The position numbers and the translations under genes were made by a program. Positions 25,322 to 33,049 of a stretch of DNA of 37,488 nt are shown here, one piece after another. Numbering within the stretch: the first letter of the stretch is position 1; each line of letters begins with the position of its first letter. Below the pieces are notes generated by a model that did no database searches, had not been told where the DNA came from, and worked only from the letters and a program-made list of their open reading frames with translations. The DNA is from Paracoccus zeaxanthinifaciens ATCC 21588 (lineage in GTDB: Bacteria; Pseudomonadota; Alphaproteobacteria; Rhodobacterales; Rhodobacteraceae). Location: positions 1 to 37,488 of the forward strand of contig NZ_ATUJ01000020.1 in NCBI RefSeq assembly GCF_000420145.1. Reading direction: 5' to 3'.

Positions 25322-26413
25322 ATGGCGCTGAAGATCGCCGTCGTCGCGCATCTGCGCCATCCCATCGCGGCCCCCTTCATGGGCGGGATGGAGGCGCATG
25401 CCTGGCACCTTGTCCGCGGTTTGCGGGCAAGGGGGCATCAGGTCACGCTCTATGCCGCGGGGGACAGCGATCCGGATTTCCGCATCCACCCGATCATCGC
25501 GCGGCATTACGATCAGGACTATCCCTGGCACGACTTCCACGGGACGGACGTCCTGAATGCCGTGCTGGACGACGCCTTCGCGCGCTGCACCGAGGCGTTG
25601 GACCGGGGCGGGCACGATGTCGTGCACAACAACAGCCTGCACCGCTTTCCGCCGCGCCATGCCTTTGCGACCCGTATGCCGATGGTCACGTCGCTGCATG
25701 TTCCCCCCTTCGACGGGCTGCGCCGCGCCGTGCAGGACAGCGCCGCGCCCTGGTCGCGATTTACCGTCTGTTCGGCCCAGCAGGCGGGCCTGTGGTGGCC
25801 CGCAGGCGCACCCGAATCCGCCGAGGTTGTCGGCAACGGCATCGACCTGCGGCTGTGGCCCTTTGCCCCTACGGGCGACGGAAGCGCGGTCTGGGCCGGG
25901 CGCATCACGCCCACCAAGGGCACCCATCTGGCAGCACAGGCCGCGCGCATCGCGGGCGTTCCCCTGACCATCTTCGGCACCATCGAGCATCGCGACTATT
26001 TCGAGGACATGGTCCGCCCGCATCTTGGCGGCGACATCCGTTATGGCGGGCATCTGGAGGGGCGTGAACTGGCCGAGAACCTCGGCCGATCCTCGGTCAT
26101 GCTGTTCACGCCGCAATGGCAGGAGCCCTTCGGCCTTGTCGCGATCGAGGGGATGGCCTGCGGCTTGCCCGTCGCCAGCACGCGGATCGGCGCGACCCCC
26201 GAGGTGATCGGGGATTGCGGCAGCTTCGCAGCGCCCGATGACGCGGCAGGGCTGGCAAGGGCGCTGACGCGCGCCATGCGCATCCCGCGCCACGCCCCCC
26301 GCCGCCGGGTCGAGCGCCTGTTCAGCCTGGACCGGATGCTGGACCGCTACGAGGCGAACTACAGGCAGGCCATCGACGCCGCCCGCGACGGCATCGACGC
26401 CCGCGCATCCTAG
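25322..26413 (+). CDS. GT4 family glycosyltransferase
   Basis: A 363-residue GT-B retaining glycosyltransferase. The N-terminal domain begins KIAVVAHLRHPIAAPFMGGME with the GGME donor-side loop. The C-terminal domain contains AGRITPTKGTHLAA and the E-x7-E motif in QEPFGLVAIEG (E268, E276). It is cytoplasmic or membrane-peripheral. It begins 2 bases after the GT2 stop and closes the four-gene cluster. An open frame extends upstream into the GT2 gene, but ATG 25322 starts the conserved beta strand. Its TAG stop shares the four bases CTAG with the end of the convergent SDR gene, so no terminator separates them. Confidence 0.88.
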   Translation: MALKIAVVAHLRHPIAAPFMGGMEAHAWHLVRGLRARGHQVTLYAAGDSDPDFRIHPIIARHYDQDYPWHDFHGTDVLNAVLDDAFARCTEALDRGGHDVVHNNSLHRFPPRHAFATRMPMVTSLHVPPFDGLRRAVQDSAAPWSRFTVCSAQQAGLWWPAGAPESAEVVGNGIDLRLWPFAPTGDGSAVWAGRITPTKGTHLAAQAARIAGVPLTIFGTIEHRDYFEDMVRPHLGGDIRYGGHLEGRELAENLGRSSVMLFTPQWQEPFGLVAIEGMACGLPVASTRIGATPEVIGDCGSFAAPDDAAGLARALTRAMRIPRHAPRRRVERLFSLDRMLDRYEANYRQAIDAARDGIDARAS

Positions 26414-27198
26414 GGCATGAACGGCGCGATCCGGTCGCGGATCGCCTGCACCACCGCTGCCGCATGCGCGCTGTCCGCAGCCGACGGATGGGGTTCCGCG
26501 AAGCGCCGCGCATCGTTGTCGAAATAGCGCCCCGAGGCGTCCGCGAATTCCTCGGACAGGGCCGCCCGGGTCAGGATGTCGACGCCGATGCCGATATCGT
26601 TGCCCTACGTGCCGAAGCCCTCGCGCACCATGGTCGTCGCCAGAAGCGACCCCGGATTGACCGCGATCGAGGCAGGCCCATCGGGATGCGTCGTGGCGAA
26701 ATGGCGGCTCCAGATGGTCAGGGCCAGCTTGCTCTGGGCATAGGCGGGGAAGGGATCGAGCCGTTCCTTGCCGTTCATCGCCGCGATCCGCACCGGTGCC
26801 TGCGCGGCGGATGACAGGTGCACGATCCGACCCTGCGCAGGCATCTTCGGTACCAACAGGTCGGCCAGAAGGGCGGGCGCGAAGCTGTTGACGACGAAGC
26901 GCAGGTCCAGGCCCTGATCCGTGATCGGATCCGGCACGCGGAAGACGCCCGCATTGTTGATCAGCACGTCCAGCGTCTCGATCCGCGCGGCCATCTCGGC
27001 CACCTGCGACAGGTCCGACATGTTGGCCAGCTGCGTGCGGATATTGCCACCCCGGGCGCGCAGGCGCTCGGCTGTCGCCTCCAGCTTGGCCTGCGACCGG
27101 CCGTGGATGATCAGGCCGTTGCCGCTGGCGGCAAGCGCGTCAGCGGTGGCAAGGCCCAGCCCGTCCGTCGCGCCGGTGATCAGGATCGTCCTGCTCAT
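26410..27198 (-). pseudogene. Short-chain dehydrogenase/reductase interrupted by an amber codon
   Basis: A 262-codon SDR frame. The N-terminus TILITGATDGLGLATADALA is the TGxxxGxG nucleotide site, NNAG follows in VLINNAGVF, and the catalytic Tyr-Lys lies in YAQSKLALT. The frame stops at codon 198 with TAG (26605-26607), then continues in frame for 64 more sense codons (GNDIGIGVDILTRAALSEEF and on, to RDRIAPFMP) before the real TAG at 26410. Those 64 codons match the usual SDR C-terminal region, so one base change probably created the amber. A 197-residue truncated product would lack the substrate-loop end. AAGGA precedes the ATG. The MDR oxidoreductase gene lies upstream on the same strand. 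Confidence 0.85.
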
Positions 27199-27283
27199 GC
27201 GTCAGTCCTTTCGTGAATGCGACGGCACGTGTCCGGCCTGCCGTTCAAGCGCCTGATGGTTATCGGCCCCGGTCGCCCTGACA

Positions 27284-28288
27284 TCAGAGGCCCGGCAGCA
27301 CCTGCTTGCCGATGACGCGACCGGATTCCTGGCGGCGATGCGCCTGGGCCAGCGTTTCGGGGTCCAGCACCGCCGCACGCTCGGTCACCGTCGAACGCAG
27401 GGTGCCATCGTCCAGCATCCCGGCCACGCGGTTCAGCAGGTGGGACTGCGCGGCCATGTCGTCGGTCTCGAACATCGAGCGGGTGAACATGAACTCCCAC
27501 GAGACGGTCAGGGCCTTGGGCTTGGCGATCGACATGTCCAGCGTCTTCGGGTCGTCGATCAGCGCGACATGGCCGCGCGGGGCGATCAGGTCCACGATGG
27601 CGGGCCAGTGCCGCTCGGTGCCGGTCAGCGCCGCGACATGGTCAGGACGCAGGTCCAGGTCGCGCAGCTGCGCCGCCATGTCGCCGTGATGGTCGATCAC
27701 GTGATGCGCGCCCATCTGGCGGACCCAGTCGGCGGTCTCGTCGCGCGAAGCGGTCGCGATGATCGTCAGACCCGTCAGCTTGCGGGCCAGCTGGATCAGG
27801 ATCGAGCCGACCCCGCCCGCGCCGCCGATCACCAGGATGCTGCGCCCCTGACCCCCGCCTTCGGGGATGCGGAAGCTGTCGAACAGCATCTCCCACGCGG
27901 TGATCGAGGTGAGGGGCATTCCCGCGGCCTCGGGAAAGTCCAGCGACTCGGGCTTGAGCCCGACGATGCGTTCGTCGACGGCTTGGTATTCGGCATTGCT
28001 GCCCGCGCGGGTCACGTCGCCCGCATAGAAGACCTTGTCGCCGATGGCAAAGCCGGTGACCTCGGGGCCGACGGCCTCGACGGTGCCGGCGGCATCGAAG
28101 CCCAGGATCGCCGGTCCGACCCCGGGCTGGCGTGCGGCGCGCAGCTTCACGTCGACCGGGTTGACCGAGATGCCCTGCACCCGCACCAGCAGGTCGCGCG
28201 GGCCGGGTACCGGACGCTCGGCCTCGAACGCGCGCAGGCGGCCCTCGCCGTCGATGGGGCCGGCCGTGTCATATCCGATCGCTTTCAT
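27284..28288 (-). CDS. Zinc-free MDR alcohol dehydrogenase/quinone oxidoreductase
   Basis: A 334-residue medium-chain dehydrogenase of the 'zinc-binding alcohol dehydrogenase family' group (quinone-reductase-like). The GroES-like N-terminal domain (about 25-125) reads [13 protein letters not shown]. It lacks the Cys/His zinc ligands of true zinc dehydrogenases. The Rossmann domain has [17 protein letters not shown] (about 150-166) for NADPH. It probably reduces quinones or alpha,beta-unsaturated carbonyls in the cytoplasm. The start at 28288 is preceded by AGGA; the frame upstream runs into the intergenic region. It lies upstream of the amber-interrupted SDR gene with 85 bases between them, so the pair may have been one redox operon. 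Confidence 0.88.
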   Translation of the reverse strand: MKAIGYDTAGPIDGEGRLRAFEAERPVPGPRDLLVRVQGISVNPVDVKLRAARQPGVGPAILGFDAAGTVEAVGPEVTGFAIGDKVFYAGDVTRAGSNAEYQAVDERIVGLKPESLDFPEAAGMPLTSITAWEMLFDSFRIPEGGGQGRSILVIGGAGGVGSILIQLARKLTGLTIIATASRDETADWVRQMGAHHVIDHHGDMAAQLRDLDLRPDHVAALTGTERHWPAIVDLIAPRGHVALIDDPKTLDMSIAKPKALTVSWEFMFTRSMFETDDMAAQSHLLNRVAGMLDDGTLRSTVTERAAVLDPETLAQAHRRQESGRVIGKQVLPGL

Positions 28289-28403
28289 ATCCGTGATCCT
28301 TCGCTGAACATTGTCGTTCGCAAAGATAGGACCGTGGGATCGCGAATAAAGCGGGGCGATCGCAAGTTGAGAATTCGGATCTGGCGGATAAACCGGGCAG
28401 GGC

Positions 28404-28421
28404 GGGGGCGCATGGCCCCCC
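28404..28421 (-). terminator. Weak hairpin after the second dctM
   Basis: Five G-C pairs (GGGGG with CCCCC) close an 8-base loop just past the dctM stop. No T-run follows on the minus strand. It may be the operon 3' end, but support is limited. The rest of 28289-28427 is the upstream region of the MDR gene, and I see no clear operator in it. Confidence 0.3.
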
Positions 28422-28427
28422 ACATGC

Positions 28428-29699
28428 TCAGACCAGCGCCAAGGAAATCGCGGGCACGAAGGTCACGATCAGCAGCGCGGCCAGCAGTGCCAGCATGAAC
28501 GGCCAGCCCTTGCGGACGAATTCCGCGAAGGGCGTCTCGGTCAGGTTGCAGACCATCAGCATGACCGTGCCCACCGGCGGCGTCAGCGTCCCGAGCGCGA
28601 GGTTCAGGATGACGACGATCCCGAAATGCACCGGGTCGATGCCCAGCTGCACGACGACCGGCTTCAGCAGCGGCACGAGGATGATCAGCAGGGCGTTCCC
28701 CTCGATGAACATGCCCAGCACCAGAAGCAGCAGGTTCACCATCAGCAGGAACAGCCAGGGGTTCTGCGTGATCGACATGATCCAGTCGGCCAGCGCGACC
28801 CCGGCCTGTTCAAGCGAGAAGATCCAGGCCAGTGCCGATGACATCATGATGACCAGCAGCACCGAGGCGGTCTGCCGTGCGGTCTGGCCGAAGGCGTCGG
28901 TCAGGTCGCGCAGCCGCATCTCTCGATAGACGAAGAGGCCGATGATGATGGTCACGAAGGTGGCGATGGCGCCGGCCTCGGTCGGGGTGAAGATCGCAAG
29001 GCGGATGCCGCCGATGATGACGAAGATCAGAAGGACGGCGGGCCAGGCCTGGATCAGGGTCCTGCCGGTTTCCTGCGCCGTGGGGCGCGAGGTCCGCGAC
29101 GGGCGATACCCCTCGCGCCGCGCCACGATCCAGACGGTCAGGATCAGCAGCGCCGAACACAGCAGGCCCGGCAGGATGCCCGCAAGGAACATCGACCCGA
29201 TCGAGACATCCGCCACCAGGCCATAGATGATCAGCGCGATCCCCGGCGGCAGGATCGGCGTGATCAGCGAGGACGCGGCCGTGATCGCGGCGGCGGTGCC
29301 CCGGTTATAGCCCTGCCGGATCATGTCGGGGACCAGCATCCGGCACATCATCGCCGCATCGGCAAGGTTCGATGCCGACAGGCCGCCCATCAGCGTGGAG
29401 AGCATGACGTTGGTATGGCCCAGCCCGCCGACCATCCGCCCGACCAGCAGGTCGGCGACGCGCAGCAGGCGCGACGCGATCCCTGTGGTGCCCAGCAGCG
29501 TACCCAGCAGGATGAAGAAGGGGATCGCCAGCAGCGAGGGGTTCTGCGTCGGCGCGATCAGACGCTGCACCGCGATCTGCATCGGCATCTGCGCGAAGAA
29601 CATGAAATAGGCGATGATCGCGGCGAACATGGCCAAGTAGATCCGCATGTTCAGCGCGAACAGCAGGAACATGAAGGGGATGATGACGAACCATTCCAT
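28428..29699 (-). CDS. dctM: TRAP transporter large permease (DctM family), second copy
   Basis: A 423-residue membrane protein with about twelve hydrophobic segments and the DctM blocks [69 protein letters not shown] and [12 protein letters not shown]. It differs clearly from the copy at 13187, so it is a separate transporter rather than a recent duplicate. It lies 12 bases after dctQ in the minus operon gntR-dctP-dctQ-dctM. The neighbouring aldonate genes suggest an acidic sugar such as L-galactonate or galacturonate as cargo. Confidence 0.95.
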   Translation of the reverse strand: MEWFVIIPFMFLLFALNMRIYLAMFAAIIAYFMFFAQMPMQIAVQRLIAPTQNPSLLAIPFFILLGTLLGTTGIASRLLRVADLLVGRMVGGLGHTNVMLSTLMGGLSASNLADAAMMCRMLVPDMIRQGYNRGTAAAITAASSLITPILPPGIALIIYGLVADVSIGSMFLAGILPGLLCSALLILTVWIVARREGYRPSRTSRPTAQETGRTLIQAWPAVLLIFVIIGGIRLAIFTPTEAGAIATFVTIIIGLFVYREMRLRDLTDAFGQTARQTASVLLVIMMSSALAWIFSLEQAGVALADWIMSITQNPWLFLLMVNLLLLVLGMFIEGNALLIILVPLLKPVVVQLGIDPVHFGIVVILNLALGTLTPPVGTVMLMVCNLTETPFAEFVRKGWPFMLALLAALLIVTFVPAISLALV

Positions 29700-29711
29700 C
29701 GTTGCGGCTCC

Positions 29712-30182
29712 TCAGCCCAGTTCCGGTGCGGGGGTGCCGCGCAGGGTGCGCCAGACGCGGCGCAGGCCGATCAGCGCCATGCCGATCCCGCCGACGGTCA
29801 CGGCGATGTCGAACCAGAACCACGAGATGCGCAGAAGCTGCGTCTTCTTCAGCGCCGCCTTGACGGCCAGCTCGTAGCCCAGCCACGCCATGGCGATCAG
29901 CAGCGCCACGGACGCAAGGCCCACGACGACGTTCAGCCAGCGGATCGCGCCCTCGGGCATCAGCATGGTCACGGCGTCGATCGTCAGGTGCCCGTCGCGG
30001 GCCTCGCAGGCGATGGCGCCCAGGAACACGATCCAGATCAGCAGGAAGCCCGACATCTCCTCGGTCCACTGGATGGGCGTTCCGAGGACATAGCGTGCGA
30101 CGACGGCGGCCGCGGTGATCGCGACCAGCGCGAAGACCAGAAGCCCGCCAAGGGCCTCGGTGATCCGTGTGATGATGTTCAT
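29712..30182 (-). CDS. dctQ: TRAP transporter small permease (DctQ family), second copy
   Basis: A 156-residue protein with four predicted membrane segments. The DctQ signature is ARYVLGTPIQWTEEMSGFLLIW (about residues 29-50). It forms the membrane complex with the DctM encoded 12 bases downstream. A stable hairpin lies in the 48-base gap between it and the upstream dctP, which fits the usual need for more binding protein than permease. Confidence 0.93.
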   Translation of the reverse strand: MNIITRITEALGGLLVFALVAITAAAVVARYVLGTPIQWTEEMSGFLLIWIVFLGAIACEARDGHLTIDAVTMLMPEGAIRWLNVVVGLASVALLIAMAWLGYELAVKAALKKTQLLRISWFWFDIAVTVGGIGMALIGLRRVWRTLRGTPAPELG

Positions 30183-30200
30183 TGTCGGCTCGCGGATGGG

Positions 30201-30223
30201 CCGGGCGCGCAGGACGCGCCCGG
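30201..30223 (-). promoter_or_regulatory. Intercistronic hairpin between dctP and dctQ
   Basis: CCGGGCGCG and CGCGCCCGG pair perfectly over nine G-C-rich base pairs around a 5-base CAGGA loop. It lies 7 bases after the dctP stop and 18 bases before the dctQ start. It can protect the dctP end of the mRNA or cause partial termination, so that binding protein exceeds permease. No T-run follows. Confidence 0.65.
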
Positions 30224-30230
30224 GATGGCG

Positions 30231-31205
30231 TTACTGCGCAAGCTGCGCCTGGATGTCGTCGAACAGGCCGTCGGACCATTCGGGGAACTGCTCGTAGACG
30301 GCCATCGCCTTCTCGCGGAAGGGCGCGACATCGGGATAGGTGACGGTGACGCCCGCTTCCTCCATCGCCGCAAGGATGCGCGCATCCTCCTCGGCGGCCA
30401 GTTCCTGGCTGTAGAGCCCGGCCTGGTGCCCGGTCTCGTGCAGCATCTCGATCACCTCGGGGTCAAGCGTGTCGAAATAGGCCTGCCCGCCCAGCCACAG
30501 CGACGTGTTCTGCAGATAGGAGATCATCGACAGCTCCTTGGCCTGCTCGTGCAGCTTCTGGCCGAACAGGACCGGCAGCGGGTTCTCGACCCCGTCGATC
30601 ACGCCCTGCGTCAGCGCCGGGTAGACATCCCCGAGCGGCATCGGGGTGGGCGTGCCGCCCATCGCCTCGATCGCGCGGATCTGCATGATGTTGTTCGGGG
30701 TGCGGATCTTCAGCCCGGCCAGGTCCTCGGGCGTCTCGACCTTCCTGGTCGCCAGCAGCTGCCGCGTGCCATAGAGATAGTTCGAGATGACGATGTGGAT
30801 GCCCTGGTCGCGCAGCGCCTCCTCCTTCTGCTTGAACCAGTCGGATTCGTAGATGCGGAACAGGCTCTCGGCGTCCTCGGTCAGATAGGGGCCGAACAGG
30901 ATGCCCAGATCGGGGTCGTAATCGGTCAGGAAGCCGACATCGGCGATGGTGATGACGTTGACGCCCAGCATCGCCTGCTCGATCACGTCCTGCTTGGCCC
31001 CCAGCTGCGACGAGGGATAGAGGTCCAGCTTCACCTCGCCGTCCGATGCCTCGTCCACCAGCTCGGCCCACCGGTTCATCACCAGGTCGGCAGGCTCGCC
31101 GGGGTTGTTCTCGTAGGCGATGCGGATAGTCGTCTCGGCCATCGCAGGCAGTGCCAGCATGATCGCGGCGGTCGCGCCCAGCAGGGCCTTGGTTGCGGTC
31201 TTCAT
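30231..31205 (-). CDS. dctP: TRAP transporter substrate-binding protein (DctP family), second copy
   Basis: A 324-residue periplasmic binding protein. The signal peptide MKTATKALLGATAAIMLALP is cleaved after AMA. The mature fold shows the substrate Arg in GLKIRTPNNIMQIRAIEAMG and the block LGDVYPALTQGVIDGVENP. It begins 40 bases after the gntR stop with a GGGGGAGGAGA ribosome-binding site. The ligand is probably an aldonate or uronate because the divergent genes oxidise and dehydrate such acids. It is too diverged from the first DctP to infer the same ligand. Confidence 0.94.
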   Translation of the reverse strand: MKTATKALLGATAAIMLALPAMAETTIRIAYENNPGEPADLVMNRWAELVDEASDGEVKLDLYPSSQLGAKQDVIEQAMLGVNVITIADVGFLTDYDPDLGILFGPYLTEDAESLFRIYESDWFKQKEEALRDQGIHIVISNYLYGTRQLLATRKVETPEDLAGLKIRTPNNIMQIRAIEAMGGTPTPMPLGDVYPALTQGVIDGVENPLPVLFGQKLHEQAKELSMISYLQNTSLWLGGQAYFDTLDPEVIEMLHETGHQAGLYSQELAAEEDARILAAMEEAGVTVTYPDVAPFREKAMAVYEQFPEWSDGLFDDIQAQLAQ

Positions 31206-31245
31206 TCGGGTCTCCTCCCCCTTGGTTGTCGTGTTCCTGACGTGA

Positions 31246-31971
31246 TCAGCGATCCGGCCGCCGGACGGGCCACAGAGAGATCGGCTCGGGGCCGCCCTCT
31301 CGCGCGGCCAGCCAATCGGCCAGGACGTCGCTGGAATGCTGGAAATGGTCGGACAGGGCGCGGGTCAGCGCCGAGTCGTCGCGGGCGGCAAGCGCCTCGA
31401 TGATGCGTTCGTGCTGGCTGCGCGCGGTCTCGGTGTCCAGCTTCTGGGACTTGCCCACCTCCAGGTAGTAGCGCAGCGGCACCGACAGCACGTCATAGAG
31501 CCGGGTCAGCACGCTGTTGCCCGCGGCCTCGACCAGGCCCAGGTGGAAATCGTAATCGGCCTGCGCGGCCTCGGCGGCGGTCAGGGCGTCGGCCATGCGG
31601 GCATTGGCGGCGCGGATGCGCGCCAGGATGTCGTCGGTGACGTGGCAGACCATCAGCGGCGCGGCGCCGGTCTCGTTGATGCGGCGGAAGTTCAGGACAT
31701 CGGTGAAGCTGCGGGCCGAGGTGTCGAAATGCTGCGTCAGCTGGGCGAACATGATGCCGAAATCGGGCTTGCGCACCCGCGCGCCGCGCTTCGTCTTCTC
31801 GATCAGCGACAGCGCTTCGAGGTGGATCATCGTCTCGCGGATGGTGTTGCGCGACACGTCGAATCGCAGGGCCAGGTCCCGCTCGTTCGGAAGCAGGTCG
31901 CCGGGCTGATGCCTCTCGACGATCTCCTGGCGCAGGATCTCGCGCACTTCCTTGACGGTGGACCGGTCCAT
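31246..31971 (-). CDS. GntR/FadR-family regulator of the second TRAP operon
   Basis: A 241-residue GntR protein. The N-terminal winged helix (about 5-70) contains LLPNERDLALRFDVSRNTIRET. The FCD domain (about 85-220) has a DYDFHLGLVEAAGNS block for metal and ligand. ATG 31971 has a strong GGGAGGGGG site; the frame is open 12 codons further upstream, but that part overlaps the operator. It is the first gene of the operon gntR-dctP-dctQ-dctM and should autoregulate through the palindrome at 31990-32016. Confidence 0.9.
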   Translation of the reverse strand: MDRSTVKEVREILRQEIVERHQPGDLLPNERDLALRFDVSRNTIRETMIHLEALSLIEKTKRGARVRKPDFGIMFAQLTQHFDTSARSFTDVLNFRRINETGAAPLMVCHVTDDILARIRAANARMADALTAAEAAQADYDFHLGLVEAAGNSVLTRLYDVLSVPLRYYLEVGKSQKLDTETARSQHERIIEALAARDDSALTRALSDHFQHSSDVLADWLAAREGGPEPISLWPVRRPDR

Positions 31972-31989
31972 GCACCCCCTCCCTTGGGC

Positions 31990-32032
31990 TTTGGTTGGTT
32001 GGACCAAACTACCAAAAGGGGATTCGGGTCAA
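31990..32032 (-). promoter_or_regulatory. Promoter and GntR operator of the second TRAP operon
   Basis: TTGGT-TGG-ACCAA at 31995-32007 is a perfect inverted repeat nested in a wider imperfect one (TTTGGT at 31990-31995 against ACCAAA at 32011-32016). On the minus strand, TTGACC (32032-32027) and TAGTTT (32011-32006) could be the -35 and -10 with a 15-base spacer, so a bound repressor would cover the -10. The spacer of three bases between half-sites differs from the two-base spacer at 12558-12567, which suggests two non-crossreacting regulators. Confidence 0.6.
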
Positions 32033-32057
32033 CCCCATTCCGAACGCGATCCGCAGA

Positions 32058-32948
32058 TCAGCCCCACTGTACCGATGCCATCAGCGTGCGCCGGGCGGTC
32101 GCCAGGTGGTCGTCGAACAGGGCGCGGGCGCGGGGGCCGTCGCCGCGCAGGATGGCCTGAATGACGGCCAGGTGTTCGCGCAGCGCGGCGCGGTTTCGCG
32201 CGGCCTCGTCCCGCTTGTTCCACTGGTAATGGTAATGGACGATGATCGAGATGCGCTGGCCGAACTCTTCGAAGAAGCGGTTGCCCGAGGCATGACAGAT
32301 CAGCCGGTGGAACTGCGCATCCAGCGCGGGAAACGCGTCCGCGGCAGCATCGCTTCGGGCCAGCATGGCGATGTGCAGAAGCTCCATTTCGGCGATGCGG
32401 GGCAGGGCGGGGTGGTCCGGGGTCGCGGTCAGGATGCGCATCGCCTCGCGCTCGATCATTTCCCTCATGACGAACATCTCGGAGGCGTATTCCTTGGTGA
32501 AACCCCTGAAACGCAGGGAGGATCTGTCCTCGCGCGCGATCAGGCCGGTTCCCTCGAACTCGGCCAGAAGGGCCGTAAGGATCGGCCGGCCGATCCCCAG
32601 ATCTCGCGCAAGGGCGGCTTCGGGCAGGACGGAACCCGGGGGCAGGTCGGTTCGCAGGATCCATTCCAGGAAATCCTGGCGGGCGCGTTCCGCGCCGGGC
32701 CTGACCTCGCCCTGGTCGAAGCGGTCGGCGGGGGTCGGCAACCGCAGTAGCCGCTTGGTGCGACCTTCCCACCGGATCAGGCCGCTGTCGCGCAGATGCG
32801 CAAGCACGGCGCGCGTCGTGGTCCTGCTGACCCCGAGGGCGGCGGCCAGCTCGGCCTCGGACCCCAGGGGGTCGCCCGGGCGCATCGCGGACAGCCTGTC
32901 CAGCGCCGCATTGACCGAGGATTTCATGATCTGGTTCTGCCGGGACAT
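32058..32948 (-). CDS. GntR-family regulator with two winged-helix domains plus FCD
   Basis: A 296-residue regulator. A first winged helix spans about residues 8-72 (SEAELAAALGVSRTTTRAVL). A second lies at about 85-150 (LPEAALARDLGIGRPILTAL). The FCD ligand domain with RMILxIHYHYQW-type helices (IIVHYHYQWNKRDEAARNR) fills about 155-290. Most GntR/FadR proteins have one winged helix, so this is a tandem form. It is divergent from the Zn-dehydrogenase-uxaB-uxaA operon and is the likely regulator of it. The effector would be an intermediate such as L-galactonate or tagaturonate. The start ATG 32948 lacks a clear Shine-Dalgarno, and ATG at 32927 is an alternative. Confidence 0.85.
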   Translation of the reverse strand: MSRQNQIMKSSVNAALDRLSAMRPGDPLGSEAELAAALGVSRTTTRAVLAHLRDSGLIRWEGRTKRLLRLPTPADRFDQGEVRPGAERARQDFLEWILRTDLPPGSVLPEAALARDLGIGRPILTALLAEFEGTGLIAREDRSSLRFRGFTKEYASEMFVMREMIEREAMRILTATPDHPALPRIAEMELLHIAMLARSDAAADAFPALDAQFHRLICHASGNRFFEEFGQRISIIVHYHYQWNKRDEAARNRAALREHLAVIQAILRGDGPRARALFDDHLATARRTLMASVQWG

Positions 32949-32970
32949 CAGTGGGCCATCCGTTTTCTTC

Positions 32971-32997
32971 TTGAGTGTTCGGTCTTGAATTTATAAA
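32971..32997 (+). promoter_or_regulatory. Putative promoter of the dehydrogenase-uxaB-uxaA operon
   Basis: TTGAGT (32971-32976) and TATAAA (32992-32997) are separated by 15 bases in an AT-rich patch that stands out from the GC-rich surroundings. It lies in the 101-base gap between the divergent GntR gene and the dehydrogenase gene. A TCTTGA direct repeat spaced 14 bases (32969 and 32983) overlaps it and could be an operator. Both assignments are tentative. Confidence 0.4.
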
Positions 32998-33049
32998 AAA
33001 CCAACTGGCGGTGTCCAAGTCGGAATTTCAGGACCGCCCAGGAGGAGCA

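Noticed and set aside
20268..26413. Capsule or O-antigen cluster as the explanation for the glycosyltransferases
   Set aside because: There is no flippase, polymerase, priming transferase or export gene, and the SPS/SPP fusion points to a soluble disaccharide instead.
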